Part shown: positions 45,301 to 53,927 of the stretch, piece after piece
Layout of the letters: each line of letters starts with the position of its first letter
Position numbering within the stretch: position 1 is the stretch's first letter
NCBI GenBank assembly: GCA_022820485.1
Contig: JAJEFJ010000082.1
Location: 1 to 64,000 of the forward strand
DNA length: 64,000 nt
Source of the DNA: Candidatus Latescibacterota bacterium
GTDB taxonomy: Bacteria; Latescibacterota; UBA2968; UBA8231
Direction: 5' to 3'
Notes under the pieces: model-generated
The model's input: the letters and a program-made list of their open reading frames with translations, nothing else
The model's database searches: none
Told to the model about the DNA's origin: nothing
Made by a program: the position numbers and the translations under genes

Positions 45301-45422
45301 TCGGGAAAGGCATCGACAGGCAACTGCCGATAGCTGTAGTAACCGCTCACCACGACCACTGCTCCCAAAACCAGCATGAGTAACCGGTTGTTCAACGCCA
45401 GTTGAATAATGCGGTCTATCAT
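42303..45422 (-). CDS. czcA: CzcA-type RND heavy-metal efflux pump
   Basis: 1039 aa, full length. Twelve helices with two large periplasmic loops. The N-terminus MIDRIIQLALNNRLLMLVLG, the DAFPDVSPNLVQVFT motif, the proton-relay helix IV (GGLAIAIGMMVDGTIVVVENVDR, the HME-type DxxxVVxEN pattern) and SVGFIALFGIALENSMVL match CzcA/CusA metal pumps. It drives export of zinc, cobalt, cadmium or copper across both membranes with the next two genes. Last of a leftward CBA operon. Confidence 0.95.
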   Translation of the reverse strand: MIDRIIQLALNNRLLMLVLGAVVVVSGYYSYRQLPVDAFPDVSPNLVQVFTVTEGLAPEEIETYVTYPIETVMNGLPSIENIRSVSNFGLSVVNIYFADGIDIYFARQLVNERLQEAREQIPEGFGEPELGPISTGMGLVLFYYLEDATGEHSLEELRTIQDWLVKFHLQTVPGVTEILGIGGYEKQFHVVVDPHALLRYGVTVHNVIEQIEANNLNVGAQFIEKDAEEYVVRSVGLASTVEDIENIVIKAADGTPIFLNQVAEVGIGGAIRRGVQTRNGVEEVVAGMVIKLFGTNSSTVIEQVEAKMEEINRILPAGVRLVPYYEQKTLVAACVATVTNALIQGIVLVTLVLVLFMGSVRPSLVVALSIPFSVLFATLGMHYFGLSANLMSLGGLAIAIGMMVDGTIVVVENVDRILRQAEPDEGRIQVVARACVEVGRPIVFAIVIIILVFLPLFTLQGVEGKTFRPLAYTVAMAMLGSLIFALFLAPVLSNLLLRAPKSTDSGTQASEGWMMRRLVAAYRPIVTRFVSHRFWALGSAGGLLLIGVLIFPRLGSEFTPALQEGTMVLRLTMAPSISLKESTRITMLVERRLLQIPEVTGAVSRIGRGEVGAHTDPINSAEMFLLLKPKDQWREARDQEELREIIRAELGEVPGVLTNFTQPIAMTVDELLEGVRAELAVKLFGDDLDVLKQKADEIAQVVNAVTGAADVQVDQISGTPQLLIRVDRQTIARYGVNVADVQKVVQAAVGGETVGQVFEGTRRFDIVVRFSPQFRSSAEDIAQILIQSPQGVQLPLVQLAQIEEVVGPRQITREKSQRFITVQCNVTDRDIGSFVADAQKAIADQVDLPPGYLVTWGGQFRLQQEANKRLAIVVPITLFVLFLLLFSSFNSLKNATLILLNIPLALVGGVVALWLTGQNLSVPSSVGFIALFGIALENSMVLVTYFNQLVRDGVDLDEASIQGACLRVRPVLMTALTTALGLIPLLFSSGTGSEVQRPLATVVVGGLVSSTVLTLLVLPALYKWFAVQSNRREAEELVA

Positions 45423-45443
45423 TAGGACTATCCTCTCCGCTGA

Positions 45444-46658
45444 TTAATGAGCGTGGCCATCCCCAAAAGCGCCTTTGGCCAACTGAGCTTTCAGGATAAA
45501 TGCACCTCGGGCGACGTAAGGCTGTCCCTCCTCCAGCCCGTCGAGGATCTCGGCGTGGGTGGGGTTGGTGCGGCCGATCTGGACAGGTTGGGGCACAAAT
45601 CCCTCGTCGGTCTCGACAAAGACGACGGAGTGGTCTTCCATCATCTGGATCGCCGATCGGGGGACTAAGAGAGGTACTTCGACGCCCTCTATATCAATCG
45701 TGGCTGTGACAAAGGAGCCAGGCCGCCATTGGCCGTCTGGGTTGGAGAGCGCCACGCGGATCGAAGCCGTCCGCAGTGCCTCGTTTATGATGGGGCTGAT
45801 ATAGTCCACAGTCCCGGTCGTCTCTGGGCCGCCTTGGCTGGATTGGATGTGGACGGATTGGCCGACGCGGAGGAAGGGCAGGTCTTTCTGATAAGCTGTC
45901 AGTAAGACCCACACTGAACGGAGATCGGCGACGATGAAGGCTTCGGAATCGTCCTTGAGTACCTCGCCTTGGGTTATGTGTTGGTAGATGATAGTGCCGC
46001 TGAAGGGAGCCCTTATTTCGTAGCGGGTAAAGCGGGTGTCGCTGTCGAAGGACAGTTCTTTGAGGTCGGCGGCTGAAAAACCCAGCCCGAGAAGCTTTTG
46101 TTCGGCTACGCGCAGTTCAATGCGCGCTTCGGCCAGCTTGGTTTTGGCCTCGAGAAAAACTCGTTCCGAAGAGATGGCTTGGTTCCACAGCGTTTCTTCT
46201 CGGTCAAAGGTTGCTTGAGCGAGTGCTAAGCGTTCCTGGGACACTAAATAGGCCGATTTCATTTCGGATAGCTCTTGGCTTTCCAGCACGGCCAGCACTT
46301 GATTCTGCTCCACTTGGTCGCCGATATTGGCGTGGATCTGGCGAGCTACCCCCGGGACGTGCGGCACGATGTGGGCCAGCAAATTGGGATTGACTTGCAC
46401 TTCGCCGGGCGTATTCACTTGAATTGCCAACTGGCCCGCCGCGGCTTGCGCGACCTCGATGCCAAATTCGACTCGTTCCGCCGTGCTCAGCCGTAGCCCT
46501 TCCTCCTCGTCGTGGTCTTCCTCCTCCTCGTCGTGATCCTCCTCAGCAGCCCAAACCGGCTGGTTCCAGAAAGAAAAGGCCGCACCATCTCCTAGTGCGA
46601 AGAGAACTATCAGCAGACCAATAATTCCCAAGCTCGTCGTATAGATACGCATTCTCAT
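45444..46658 (-). CDS. czcB: CzcB-type membrane fusion protein
   Basis: 404 aa periplasmic adaptor. Signal anchor at the N-terminus, then an acidic/His tract (EEDHDEEEEDHDEEEG near 36-51), barrel-sandwich and lipoyl-like segments (GEVQVNPNLLAHIVPHVPGVARQIHANIGDQV) and a helical hairpin. The C-terminal DGHAH adds a further His pair. The gene ends 22 bases before czcA and starts at ATG 46658, overlapping the czcC-type stop as ATGA. Confidence 0.93.
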   Translation of the reverse strand: MRMRIYTTSLGIIGLLIVLFALGDGAAFSFWNQPVWAAEEDHDEEEEDHDEEEGLRLSTAERVEFGIEVAQAAAGQLAIQVNTPGEVQVNPNLLAHIVPHVPGVARQIHANIGDQVEQNQVLAVLESQELSEMKSAYLVSQERLALAQATFDREETLWNQAISSERVFLEAKTKLAEARIELRVAEQKLLGLGFSAADLKELSFDSDTRFTRYEIRAPFSGTIIYQHITQGEVLKDDSEAFIVADLRSVWVLLTAYQKDLPFLRVGQSVHIQSSQGGPETTGTVDYISPIINEALRTASIRVALSNPDGQWRPGSFVTATIDIEGVEVPLLVPRSAIQMMEDHSVVFVETDEGFVPQPVQIGRTNPTHAEILDGLEEGQPYVARGAFILKAQLAKGAFGDGHAH

Positions 46659-47941
46659 TCTCCAGAATTAGCGGACAGGGGACCAGCGATGGCCCATTCC
46701 AACGCCGCCGTGGCCGCGCGATACGCAAACAGGGCATGGGCGTATTCTATCTGCGTCTCGATCCAAGTGCGCTGGGTTTCGAGCAGTTCTAGGTAAGTCA
46801 ATTTGCCTTCGTCGTAGCTGCGACCAGCCACCTCGAATGCCCGTTTTGCTTCGGGTAGAATCTGGCCTTGGAATAAGGCTACCTGTTCTTCGGCGGTCTT
46901 GAGGTCCAAATAGGCCTGTTCTGTTTCCAAAAGGACTTGATAGCGCACCGCGTCCCGTTCGGCTGCAACCTTGGCCGCTTCGGCTTTGGCTTCGGTGCGT
47001 TCGCCGCGCTGGCGAGAAAAGGCCCACAGCGGCACCTCTAGGCCGAAACGCACCTGCCAGGAATCCTCCTCATGCACCCCATGCCGCCGTTGGCGACCCA
47101 AACCCACATTTAAATCCGGCCAATAGGCCGCGGTTGCCGCGGCTTGCTGGCTCTGTAGGGCTTTTAGCTGCATCTCGGTCCCCGCCAAATCGGGCCGTTG
47201 CTTTAGGGCGGCTGAGGTCAATGGATCGAGATTGGTCTCAACAGGCTGATAGACCAAACTGTCGGCTATTGCGAATGGGGTTTGCAGTGGTCGGGCTAGG
47301 AGGGCATTGAGCGCGGTCTTGGCCACGGACAGGTCGTTTTTTGCCGCGGTCAAGCGATTGGTGGCCCGGCCGACCTCGACGCTGGCCCGCATGACGTCCA
47401 ATTGGGGCACATCGCCTGCCTCGAAACGGATGTTGGCTTGGCGCAGAATGCTCTGTGCCAAGCCGAGGTCTTGACGGGCATGATGGAGTAGGGACTTTTG
47501 CAGGGCGATCCGGTCATAAGCCTGCTTTGCCTGTAGGCTTATATCGAGCTTGGTCCTCTCGAAGACGGCGAGACGAATCGCTTCGGCGTGCTGGCGACCG
47601 GCTTGGAGGCGGTGCCACCACTTCAGGGGCAATTCAACCCGTTGGCTGAGTTCGATCGTGCGCTCGCCATAATCGCCCAAGCTGCCCAACGCGGGTACCT
47701 CTTCGAACTCCACCTCTAGCTCTGGATCGGGTAGAGCACCGGCCTGCCGTGCTTGGGCGCGGGCGGCTTCATAGGCATGGCGGGCGGCTTCTACTTGTGG
47801 GTTGTGCTCGACGACCAGGCGGATAGCATCGATCCGCGACATGGTCTCGGCATGTCCGCGTCCTAGGGGAATCAGCCCTTCTGAAAGGGCTAGCAGCAGG
47901 AATGGGAGGATGTACCTGCTAGGTGATTTAGCGGCAAACAT
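46655..47941 (-). CDS. czcC: CzcC/TolC-family outer-membrane efflux protein
   Basis: 428 aa with a signal peptide (SRYILPFLLLALSEGLIPLGRGHA). Two TolC-like repeats are visible in the helical pattern (YEAARAQARQAGALPDPELEVEFEEVP; QRPDLAGTEMQLKALQSQQAAATAAYWPDLNVG). The trimeric channel completes the efflux complex. ATG at 47941 has AAGGGAG upstream; the longer frame to 48067 overlaps the neighbouring gene and is rejected. Confidence 0.92.
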   Translation of the reverse strand: MFAAKSPSRYILPFLLLALSEGLIPLGRGHAETMSRIDAIRLVVEHNPQVEAARHAYEAARAQARQAGALPDPELEVEFEEVPALGSLGDYGERTIELSQRVELPLKWWHRLQAGRQHAEAIRLAVFERTKLDISLQAKQAYDRIALQKSLLHHARQDLGLAQSILRQANIRFEAGDVPQLDVMRASVEVGRATNRLTAAKNDLSVAKTALNALLARPLQTPFAIADSLVYQPVETNLDPLTSAALKQRPDLAGTEMQLKALQSQQAAATAAYWPDLNVGLGRQRRHGVHEEDSWQVRFGLEVPLWAFSRQRGERTEAKAEAAKVAAERDAVRYQVLLETEQAYLDLKTAEEQVALFQGQILPEAKRAFEVAGRSYDEGKLTYLELLETQRTWIETQIEYAHALFAYRAATAALEWAIAGPLSANSGE

Positions 47942-47985
47942 GGGTACTCCCTTACCAAATAAGGGCCTTATTTTGCAGGCGGCGC

Positions 47986-49170
47986 TCAGGACAGCCATGC
48001 ACTGGCGAACACGAGTGCTCCCGGAATGCCGAAAAATGCACCGAGGATGTAGATGATGGCCAACCATTTCCGTTCACTTCCCAGCCTTGCAATCCACTCG
48101 GCTCCCGCGAGCGGAATCTCCCGCAGCCAAGGGACGCCATAGATGACAATAACGCCAAGCAGATTGTAGAGAAAGTGCGCAATCGCGATCTGATGCGCGA
48201 CGGCATGGGTAGCGCCCGTGATCGCGGTCGCGGCGAGAAGCGCAGTGATCGTCGTCCCGATGTTGGCACCGAGCGTGAATGGGTAAACATGACGAAGCCC
48301 GAGCACGCCTGACCCTGCCAAAGGCACGATGAGGCTTGTGGTGGTTGAGGACGACTGCACGAGCACTGTAACGACAGTGCCAGAAAATATGCCGGTTATC
48401 GGACCCCTGCCGACGGCTGCCTGCAGGAGCTTCTGGGCCCTACCCACGAATACGCTTTTCAGCGCAGTTCCAAGATACATGATCGAGAGCAGAATGAGCG
48501 CGATTCCTGCGGCGATCAGAACCAGACCCTCCCACACATCGGGGAGCGAGGACGTCAGCGACTCTACAAGCCCGGTACCGAAACCGATGACGACCTTGAC
48601 TATGCCCTTTCCCCCTGCATCAACAGACCCGATGTTCTCAATGATATGGGTCAACACGCCGCTCAGTTTTTCAAGAAAACCGAATGCGAATTCCAACGGC
48701 AGGAATATCAGGATGCTCAGAAGATTGAAAAAATCGTGTACGGTGGCGGCCGCAAACGCATTGCGGAACTCCCCCGATCGACCCACGTGACCGAAACTGA
48801 CGAGCGTGTTGGTAATCGTTGTCCCGACGTTGGCCCCCATTACCATGGGTATCGCCATGGCAATGGGCATTCCCCCCGCGACAAGACCGACGATGATGGA
48901 TGTAACGGTGCTGGAAGATTGGAGCAGTGCAGTTGCCAGTATGCCGAGAACCAGTCCGACGAACGGGTTCGTCGCAAGTGCGAATAGGGATTCGACGCCC
49001 TCCGCATCGCCGAATTCCATGCGAAAGCCCTTGCCGATCAGGCCAACGGCCACGAGCAGCACGTATATAGACGCGATAACGACAAGCCAACGAACGAGCT
49101 CTGACGGAATAGCTATCCGTTTTTTCGGTTCCATGTGCTCAAGCCCATCTTCAGGTTCATTGGAAGTCAT
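47986..49170 (-). CDS. Na/Pi-cotransporter family protein
   Basis: 394 aa with two inverted repeats carrying the QSSS motifs of the family: TALLQSSSTVTSIIVGLVAGGM and VTVLVQSSSTTTSLIVPLAGSG, and TLGANIGTTITALLA. Moves phosphate (or another anion) with sodium. ATG at 49170 has GGAGGGACG upstream. It sits upstream of czcC in the leftward direction, 44 bases away; phosphate handling beside metal efflux may help detoxification, an inference. Confidence 0.88.
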   Translation of the reverse strand: MTSNEPEDGLEHMEPKKRIAIPSELVRWLVVIASIYVLLVAVGLIGKGFRMEFGDAEGVESLFALATNPFVGLVLGILATALLQSSSTVTSIIVGLVAGGMPIAMAIPMVMGANVGTTITNTLVSFGHVGRSGEFRNAFAAATVHDFFNLLSILIFLPLEFAFGFLEKLSGVLTHIIENIGSVDAGGKGIVKVVIGFGTGLVESLTSSLPDVWEGLVLIAAGIALILLSIMYLGTALKSVFVGRAQKLLQAAVGRGPITGIFSGTVVTVLVQSSSTTTSLIVPLAGSGVLGLRHVYPFTLGANIGTTITALLAATAITGATHAVAHQIAIAHFLYNLLGVIVIYGVPWLREIPLAGAEWIARLGSERKWLAIIYILGAFFGIPGALVFASAWLS

Positions 49171-49313
49171 TTCGTCCCTCCTAGGAAATATTCTGAGTAG
49201 GCGCAACCTTCTGGAATCGTTATGTGAACTATTGAACTATATACAAAAAATAGGTGTTGCTAAACCCCGGTAGCTGCTCTTTCACTAAATTTTACTGCCC
49301 GAGTTTTTTGAAT

Positions 49314-49341
49314 TTGCTTTTTTGGGAGCGAGCGCTATACT
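49314..49341 (+). promoter_or_regulatory. predicted sigma-70 promoter for the receptor/lipoprotein genes
   Basis: TTGCTT (49314-49319), 16-base spacer, TATACT (49336-49341), about 14 bases before the ATG at 49356. Confidence 0.5.
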
Positions 49342-49355
49342 AAAATTCAAAGGTC

Positions 49356-49670
49356 ATGCTAACGCGCAAAACGGACATCTCGATGTGCTCGGCGTACTCG
49401 CTGGCACTGCTGGTGCTGACAGTGCTCTTTGTCGCTGTAATCGGCGGCCTACCCTTCAGCCACCAGCTTTTCCACGATAGTCTCGTCGAGCCTGAGAACT
49501 GCCCGGCTTACCTGTTGCAGAGCGGCCTGTCGCTCCTTTTTGGGAGCTTGGTGCTCGTGCTCGTGGCGCTGAATGCCGCTGAGCCAAGCCCGTCCGCTCC
49601 GCGCACAGTACCGTTACCTCTCTTTACCCCTCGCTTTACTTATCTCAACCGAGGCCCGCCCCGGTGCTAG
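49356..49670 (+). CDS. small membrane protein ahead of the lipoprotein/TonB receptor genes
   Basis: 104 aa with two hydrophobic helices (SLALLVLTVLFVAVIGGLPF; LLQSGLSLLFGSLVLVLVALNA) separated by HQLFHDSLVEPENCPAYL, which has two His and a Cys. The C-terminus is Pro-rich and loops out. No family recognised, but the topology and location suggest a periplasmic metal-related accessory. ATG at 49356 has AAAGG upstream; an internal ATG at 49383 is possible. Confidence 0.55.
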   Translation: MLTRKTDISMCSAYSLALLVLTVLFVAVIGGLPFSHQLFHDSLVEPENCPAYLLQSGLSLLFGSLVLVLVALNAAEPSPSAPRTVPLPLFTPRFTYLNRGPPRC

Positions 49671-49800
49671 TGCATCTACGCCTGTAAATTGTTCAGTGCG
49701 TGGGTGCCTTCTCCATATCCATTTCGCATACCATTAAACTCCCGTCCGCGCAACGCCTAAGGAGTGCGCGTGGACGGCCAAACCATTGGAGACTAGCACC

Positions 49801-50316
49801 ATGTTTAAAAGCATATCCGCGTTGAGTATCTTCGCCCTAGCCCTCTTTATCGCTGGCTGCGGCGACGACGACAACCCCGTCGATGCCGAGCACGAAGAAG
49901 AACACGCAGAGGCCGTCGGCCTGATTATTCGCGATAGCGGCGAGGAGATCGTCCGCTACGAAAACGGCGAAGTCGAAGGTGAAATCGAAGTGGGTCACGG
50001 CTTGGAAACGGCTCTGTTGTCCGTGCGCTTTATCACCGAAGACGGAGACCTCTTCACCCCAGACGAAGACGATGGCTTTGCCCTCGACTGGGAAATTGCC
50101 GACGAAAGCATCGCCGAAGTCGAGCATCACGAGGAAGACGGCGCTTGGGCTTTTCACATCGTCGGCTTGGAGGAAGGCCAGACCACCATCCTCATCAAAA
50201 TCAGCCACGAAGGCCACGCCGATTTCGTCTCTAAGGAAATCGAAATCCACGTCGAAGAGGGCGGTCCCGGCTCAGAGGACTCCCATGCTGATGAGGACCA
50301 CGACGAGGAAGGCTAG
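49801..50316 (+). CDS. His/Asp/Glu-rich lipoprotein, likely metal-binding partner of the receptor
   Basis: 171 aa. Lipoprotein signal with lipobox LFIAGC (Cys about residue 16-17). Three clusters of His and acidic residues are visible: EHEEEHAE near the start, EVEHHEED in the middle and DSHADEDHDEEG at the end. Between them an Ig-like beta domain (LDWEIADESIAEV, AFHIVGLEEGQTTILIKI). ATG at 49801 has GGAG upstream. The receptor starts three bases after its stop, so a zinc-capture lipoprotein is the likeliest role. Confidence 0.75.
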   Translation: MFKSISALSIFALALFIAGCGDDDNPVDAEHEEEHAEAVGLIIRDSGEEIVRYENGEVEGEIEVGHGLETALLSVRFITEDGDLFTPDEDDGFALDWEIADESIAEVEHHEEDGAWAFHIVGLEEGQTTILIKISHEGHADFVSKEIEIHVEEGGPGSEDSHADEDHDEEG

Positions 50317-50319
50317 GGC

Positions 50320-52539
50320 TTGCGCCGCTACGCCTTCATATCTCTTTTTCTTTTTAGCTTAGCAGTAGGATCCGCCTCTGGTGACGATCACGCGACTGGC
50401 GCTCTAGCCGGTCACGTGATCGACGCCGAAAGCGGCCAATCTGTCGGTTGGACTACCGTCGTCATCGAGGGGCTGGAACGGGCGCGGATGAGCGACGCCG
50501 AGGGGTACTTCTTCTTCGCCAACGTACCCCCCGGCGCGCACGTCTTGCAAAGCCTACACGTCGGCTATCACGAGGAGCGTTTTAAGGTCGAGGTCGTCGC
50601 GGGGGATACCACCCATGTCGATCTGGTTATCGGCCATGAGTCCCTGCACGTAGAGGAGATTCTCGTCGAAGGTGAACGCACGAGCCCTGTTTCTCCACTC
50701 CAAACCCCCGAAGTCGTCTTCAGCGGCAGCAAGCTGCGGCAGAATTTGAGCCGCACCATCGCCGAGACCATAGACTACGAGCCGGGCATTGCCCAGCGCT
50801 CAATGGGGCCCGCGCCTGCGCGTCCGGTGCTGCGCGGGCTGGGCGGCGACCGCTTGCTGGTGGTCGAAGACGGCGAGCGCACTGGCGATTTGTCTGGCAC
50901 CTCCTCGGACCACGCCGTGGCTATCGAGCCGATGACCACCGAGCGCATCGAGGTCGTGCGCGGCCCTCGCACCTTGCTCTACGGCTCCAATGCCTTGGCC
51001 GGGGTCGTCAACGTGGTGCGCGGATACGTGCCCTCTGAACGGCCCGACGGCTTCGGGGGTACGGTGACCTATCAGGGGGAGAGCGTCAATCGCGGTTTGT
51101 CCGGCGGCCTGACCCTTGAACAGCCGCTTGGCCCACTGGCCCTGCGCTTCGACAGCAGTCTGCGCAATGCCGACGATATTGCCACGCCGCATGGGGTACT
51201 CGCCAATACGGATATCCGCACGGGTAATGCTTCGGTCGGCCTGAGTCTGGTCCGTCCTTGGGGGCATGTGGGCGCGTCCGGCAGTCTATACGACTCCGAC
51301 TACGGCATTCCCCCCGACCCAGAGGGCGGCCACCCGTACGGCGTATCTATTGATCTCCAGCGCCAGCACCTCGAAGGGCGCGGCGAAATTGTCACCGGAC
51401 CGGACTGGCTCCAGCGCCTAGAATTGCATCACTCGTTTTCGCGCTATCAGCACGGCGAATTCGAAGCCAGTGGCGACTTGGGCATGGAGTTCGGCGTGCT
51501 CACGCACAACAGCGGCGCGCTAGCCCACTTGGATCGCATGGGGCCTTTTGCTAACGGCGTGGTTGGCCTGTGGTACGAGTACCGCAATTATGCCGCGGCT
51601 GGGCTCAACTTCACGCCGCCGGCCGAGGAATACGCCGGTGCTCTGTTCACGTATCAAGAGTGGGAACATGGGCCTTGGGCAGCCAATGCGGCTTGGCGTG
51701 TTGACGCCCGCCGCGTCGAGCCGAGGGAAGAACGCGACTCGCGCCGGGTCGGCAGCATCCAGACGCGCGACTTTGCCGGGATGTCTGCCGGTTTGTCCAA
51801 TCACTATCGCGCCAGTTCGACTTTGACGCTGGGCACGACCTTGATGCGCACCTTTCGCGCTCCTGGCATCGAAGAGCTGTTTTCCGAAGGACCGCATCTG
51901 GCCGCCTATTCGTACGAGGTGGGCAATGGTGCCCTCGACAGCGAACGCGGCCTAGGATTGGAACTGTTCGCCGACTACCACCGCGAAGAAGGCCATGTAC
52001 ACTTGGCCGTCTTCCGCAACGCGATCAATGGGTACATTTTTCCCAAGAATAGCGGTGAGCGCAGTCTGCGGCGCGGCGATCTCTTTCTCTACCGGACTGT
52101 AGGAGAGCGCGTCCTCATGTACGGTGCCGAAGCCAACTTCGATTGGCATCTGGCGGAGCCTTGGAAAGTAGCCGGTACCCTCAGCTATGTGCGGGGCCGA
52201 CTCATTGACCTAGACGACGAACCTCTGCCGCGTCTGCCGCCCCTACAAGGGCATCTGGGCCTGACTTGCGAACCCACTGAGGCGCTGAGTGCGACTATTG
52301 ACGTGCGCTTGGCTGCGGAACAGGACCAGGTCGGCGAGTTTGAAGAGCCTACGGAAGGCTACGCAGTGCTGGATCTTTCGAGCCAGTACTACGTGCAGTG
52401 GGGGGGCCGTCTGCACACCTTCGCCCTGACCTTGGAAAACGCCACTGACGCGGTGTACCGCAACCATCTCAACCGCGTCAAAGATATCCTGCCCGAGCCA
52501 GGCCGCAATCTGCGCCTGCTGCACAAGATATTCTTCTAA
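50320..52539 (+). CDS. TonB-dependent outer-membrane receptor, probably for metal
   Basis: 739 aa. Signal peptide, then a carboxypeptidase-like regulatory domain (about 27-105, GHVIDAESGQSVGWTTVVIEGLE), a plug (about 110-230: GERTSPVSP, GLGGDRLLVVEDGER, GPRTLLYGSNALAGVVNV) and a beta-barrel ending in KIFF with terminal Phe. It resembles the ZnuD-like zinc receptors in layout. The His-rich lipoprotein upstream and CobW/Znu genes downstream point to zinc. TTG at 50320 has GAGGAAGG upstream, three bases after the lipoprotein stop. Confidence 0.88.
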   Translation: MRRYAFISLFLFSLAVGSASGDDHATGALAGHVIDAESGQSVGWTTVVIEGLERARMSDAEGYFFFANVPPGAHVLQSLHVGYHEERFKVEVVAGDTTHVDLVIGHESLHVEEILVEGERTSPVSPLQTPEVVFSGSKLRQNLSRTIAETIDYEPGIAQRSMGPAPARPVLRGLGGDRLLVVEDGERTGDLSGTSSDHAVAIEPMTTERIEVVRGPRTLLYGSNALAGVVNVVRGYVPSERPDGFGGTVTYQGESVNRGLSGGLTLEQPLGPLALRFDSSLRNADDIATPHGVLANTDIRTGNASVGLSLVRPWGHVGASGSLYDSDYGIPPDPEGGHPYGVSIDLQRQHLEGRGEIVTGPDWLQRLELHHSFSRYQHGEFEASGDLGMEFGVLTHNSGALAHLDRMGPFANGVVGLWYEYRNYAAAGLNFTPPAEEYAGALFTYQEWEHGPWAANAAWRVDARRVEPREERDSRRVGSIQTRDFAGMSAGLSNHYRASSTLTLGTTLMRTFRAPGIEELFSEGPHLAAYSYEVGNGALDSERGLGLELFADYHREEGHVHLAVFRNAINGYIFPKNSGERSLRRGDLFLYRTVGERVLMYGAEANFDWHLAEPWKVAGTLSYVRGRLIDLDDEPLPRLPPLQGHLGLTCEPTEALSATIDVRLAAEQDQVGEFEEPTEGYAVLDLSSQYYVQWGGRLHTFALTLENATDAVYRNHLNRVKDILPEPGRNLRLLHKIFF

Positions 52540-52606
52540 GAATTCGTCGCGAGACCTCAGCAGTGGCAAGTATTAACCCGAACTCACATTAAAGGAGAGA
52601 TTCTAT

Positions 52607-53927
52607 ATGAACACGCCTCGCAAAGTACCTGTTACCATCCTCACCGGCTTCCTCGGCTCTGGCAAGACGACCCTACTCAACCGAATCTTGAGTGAGGAGC
52701 ACGGCAAGCGCATTGCCGTGATTGAGAACGAGTACGGGGAAGTCGGCATCGATCAGGCGCTCGTCATCAACGCTGACGAGGAGATCTTTGAGATGTCGAA
52801 CGGCTGCATCTGCTGCACGGTGCGCGGAGACCTGATTCGCGTGCTCGGCAATCTCATGAAGCGCCGCGACAAGTTCGACTATGTGTTGGTGGAGACCACA
52901 GGGCTGGCCGATCCCGGTCCGGTCGCTCAGACGTTCTTCATGGACGACGAGATTCGCGCGGAGTTCTCACTTGACGGAATCGTCACGCTCGTCGATGCAG
53001 CCCACATTGAGCAGCAGCTCGGCCGAAGCGACGAAAGCACGGAGCAAATCGCGTTCGCAGACATCCTCGTGCTCAACAAGACGGACCAGCCTCGAAGCTC
53101 GGCTCCGAGACATGAACCGAATGGCGCGAGTCGTGCGCAGCGAGCGGGCGAACGTCTCCATCGATACGGTACTCAATCTCGACGCCTTCGACTTGGACCA
53201 GGCGCTCGAACGTCGCCCCACCTTCCTCGAGCCGGAGTATCCGTTCGAATGGACTGGAGTCTATTCGCTCGATAGCGGCCGCTACGAACTCAGCCTCGCC
53301 GATGGACCGGACCCGGAGATGTCGCTCGTCGTCGTGTCCGACCAAGGCACGGATGACACTGCCCTCCGTGAGGGTGCGGAGTGGTGTGTGCGGCGGTACG
53401 CCGAACCTGCGGAGCTCATTGGTCCGGGGGAAGAGATTCCGGTCGGAAAGCATGTGAATCTCCGGCTCGATTCCCGAGGGCGCAAGTCGTTCTTCTTGGA
53501 GGTCGATACACAGGTGCGGGTTGGCCTCTACGCCCAGCACCTCGCGGAGGAGTTCGATCTCCAACTGACGAACAAGGGAGCGGTTGTTCCCGTCGAGGTC
53601 GAGCGAACCTGGGTCGCCCAGCACGAGCACGACGACGAGGTGGGCTCGATCGCGATCGAGATGGACGGCGACGTCGATCTCGTCAGGCTCAACGCCTGGC
53701 TTTCCATACTGCTCAGTGAGCGCGGGGTGGACATCTTCCGAATGAAGGGCTTCATCAGCCTCGCAGGTGAATCGCGTCGCTTCGTCTTCCAGGGGGTTCA
53801 CATGCTCTTTGACGGCCAGCCGGATCGCGAATGGGGGGACGCGCCCCGCCACAATCAGCTCGTCTTCATCGGCCGCAACCTCGATGAGCAGAGCATGCGG
53901 CAGGAATTTGAAGCATGTCTGATTTGA
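52607..53927 (+). pseudogene. CobW/ZigA-type GTP-binding metallochaperone with a frameshift
   Basis: The first frame (from ATG 52607, after AAAGGAGAG) has Walker A GFLGSGKTTLLNRIL, ENEYGEVGID, the metal motif GCICC and NKTD. At about 53086 it shifts: the continuing sequence LEARLRDMNRMARVV through the CobW C-terminal domain (EEFDLQLTNKGAVVPVEVERTW, GVHMLFDGQ) lies in another frame ending at 53927. A few codons usually found after NKTD are also missing. So the gene is broken unless the sequence has an error. The family supplies zinc to client enzymes. Confidence 0.85.
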
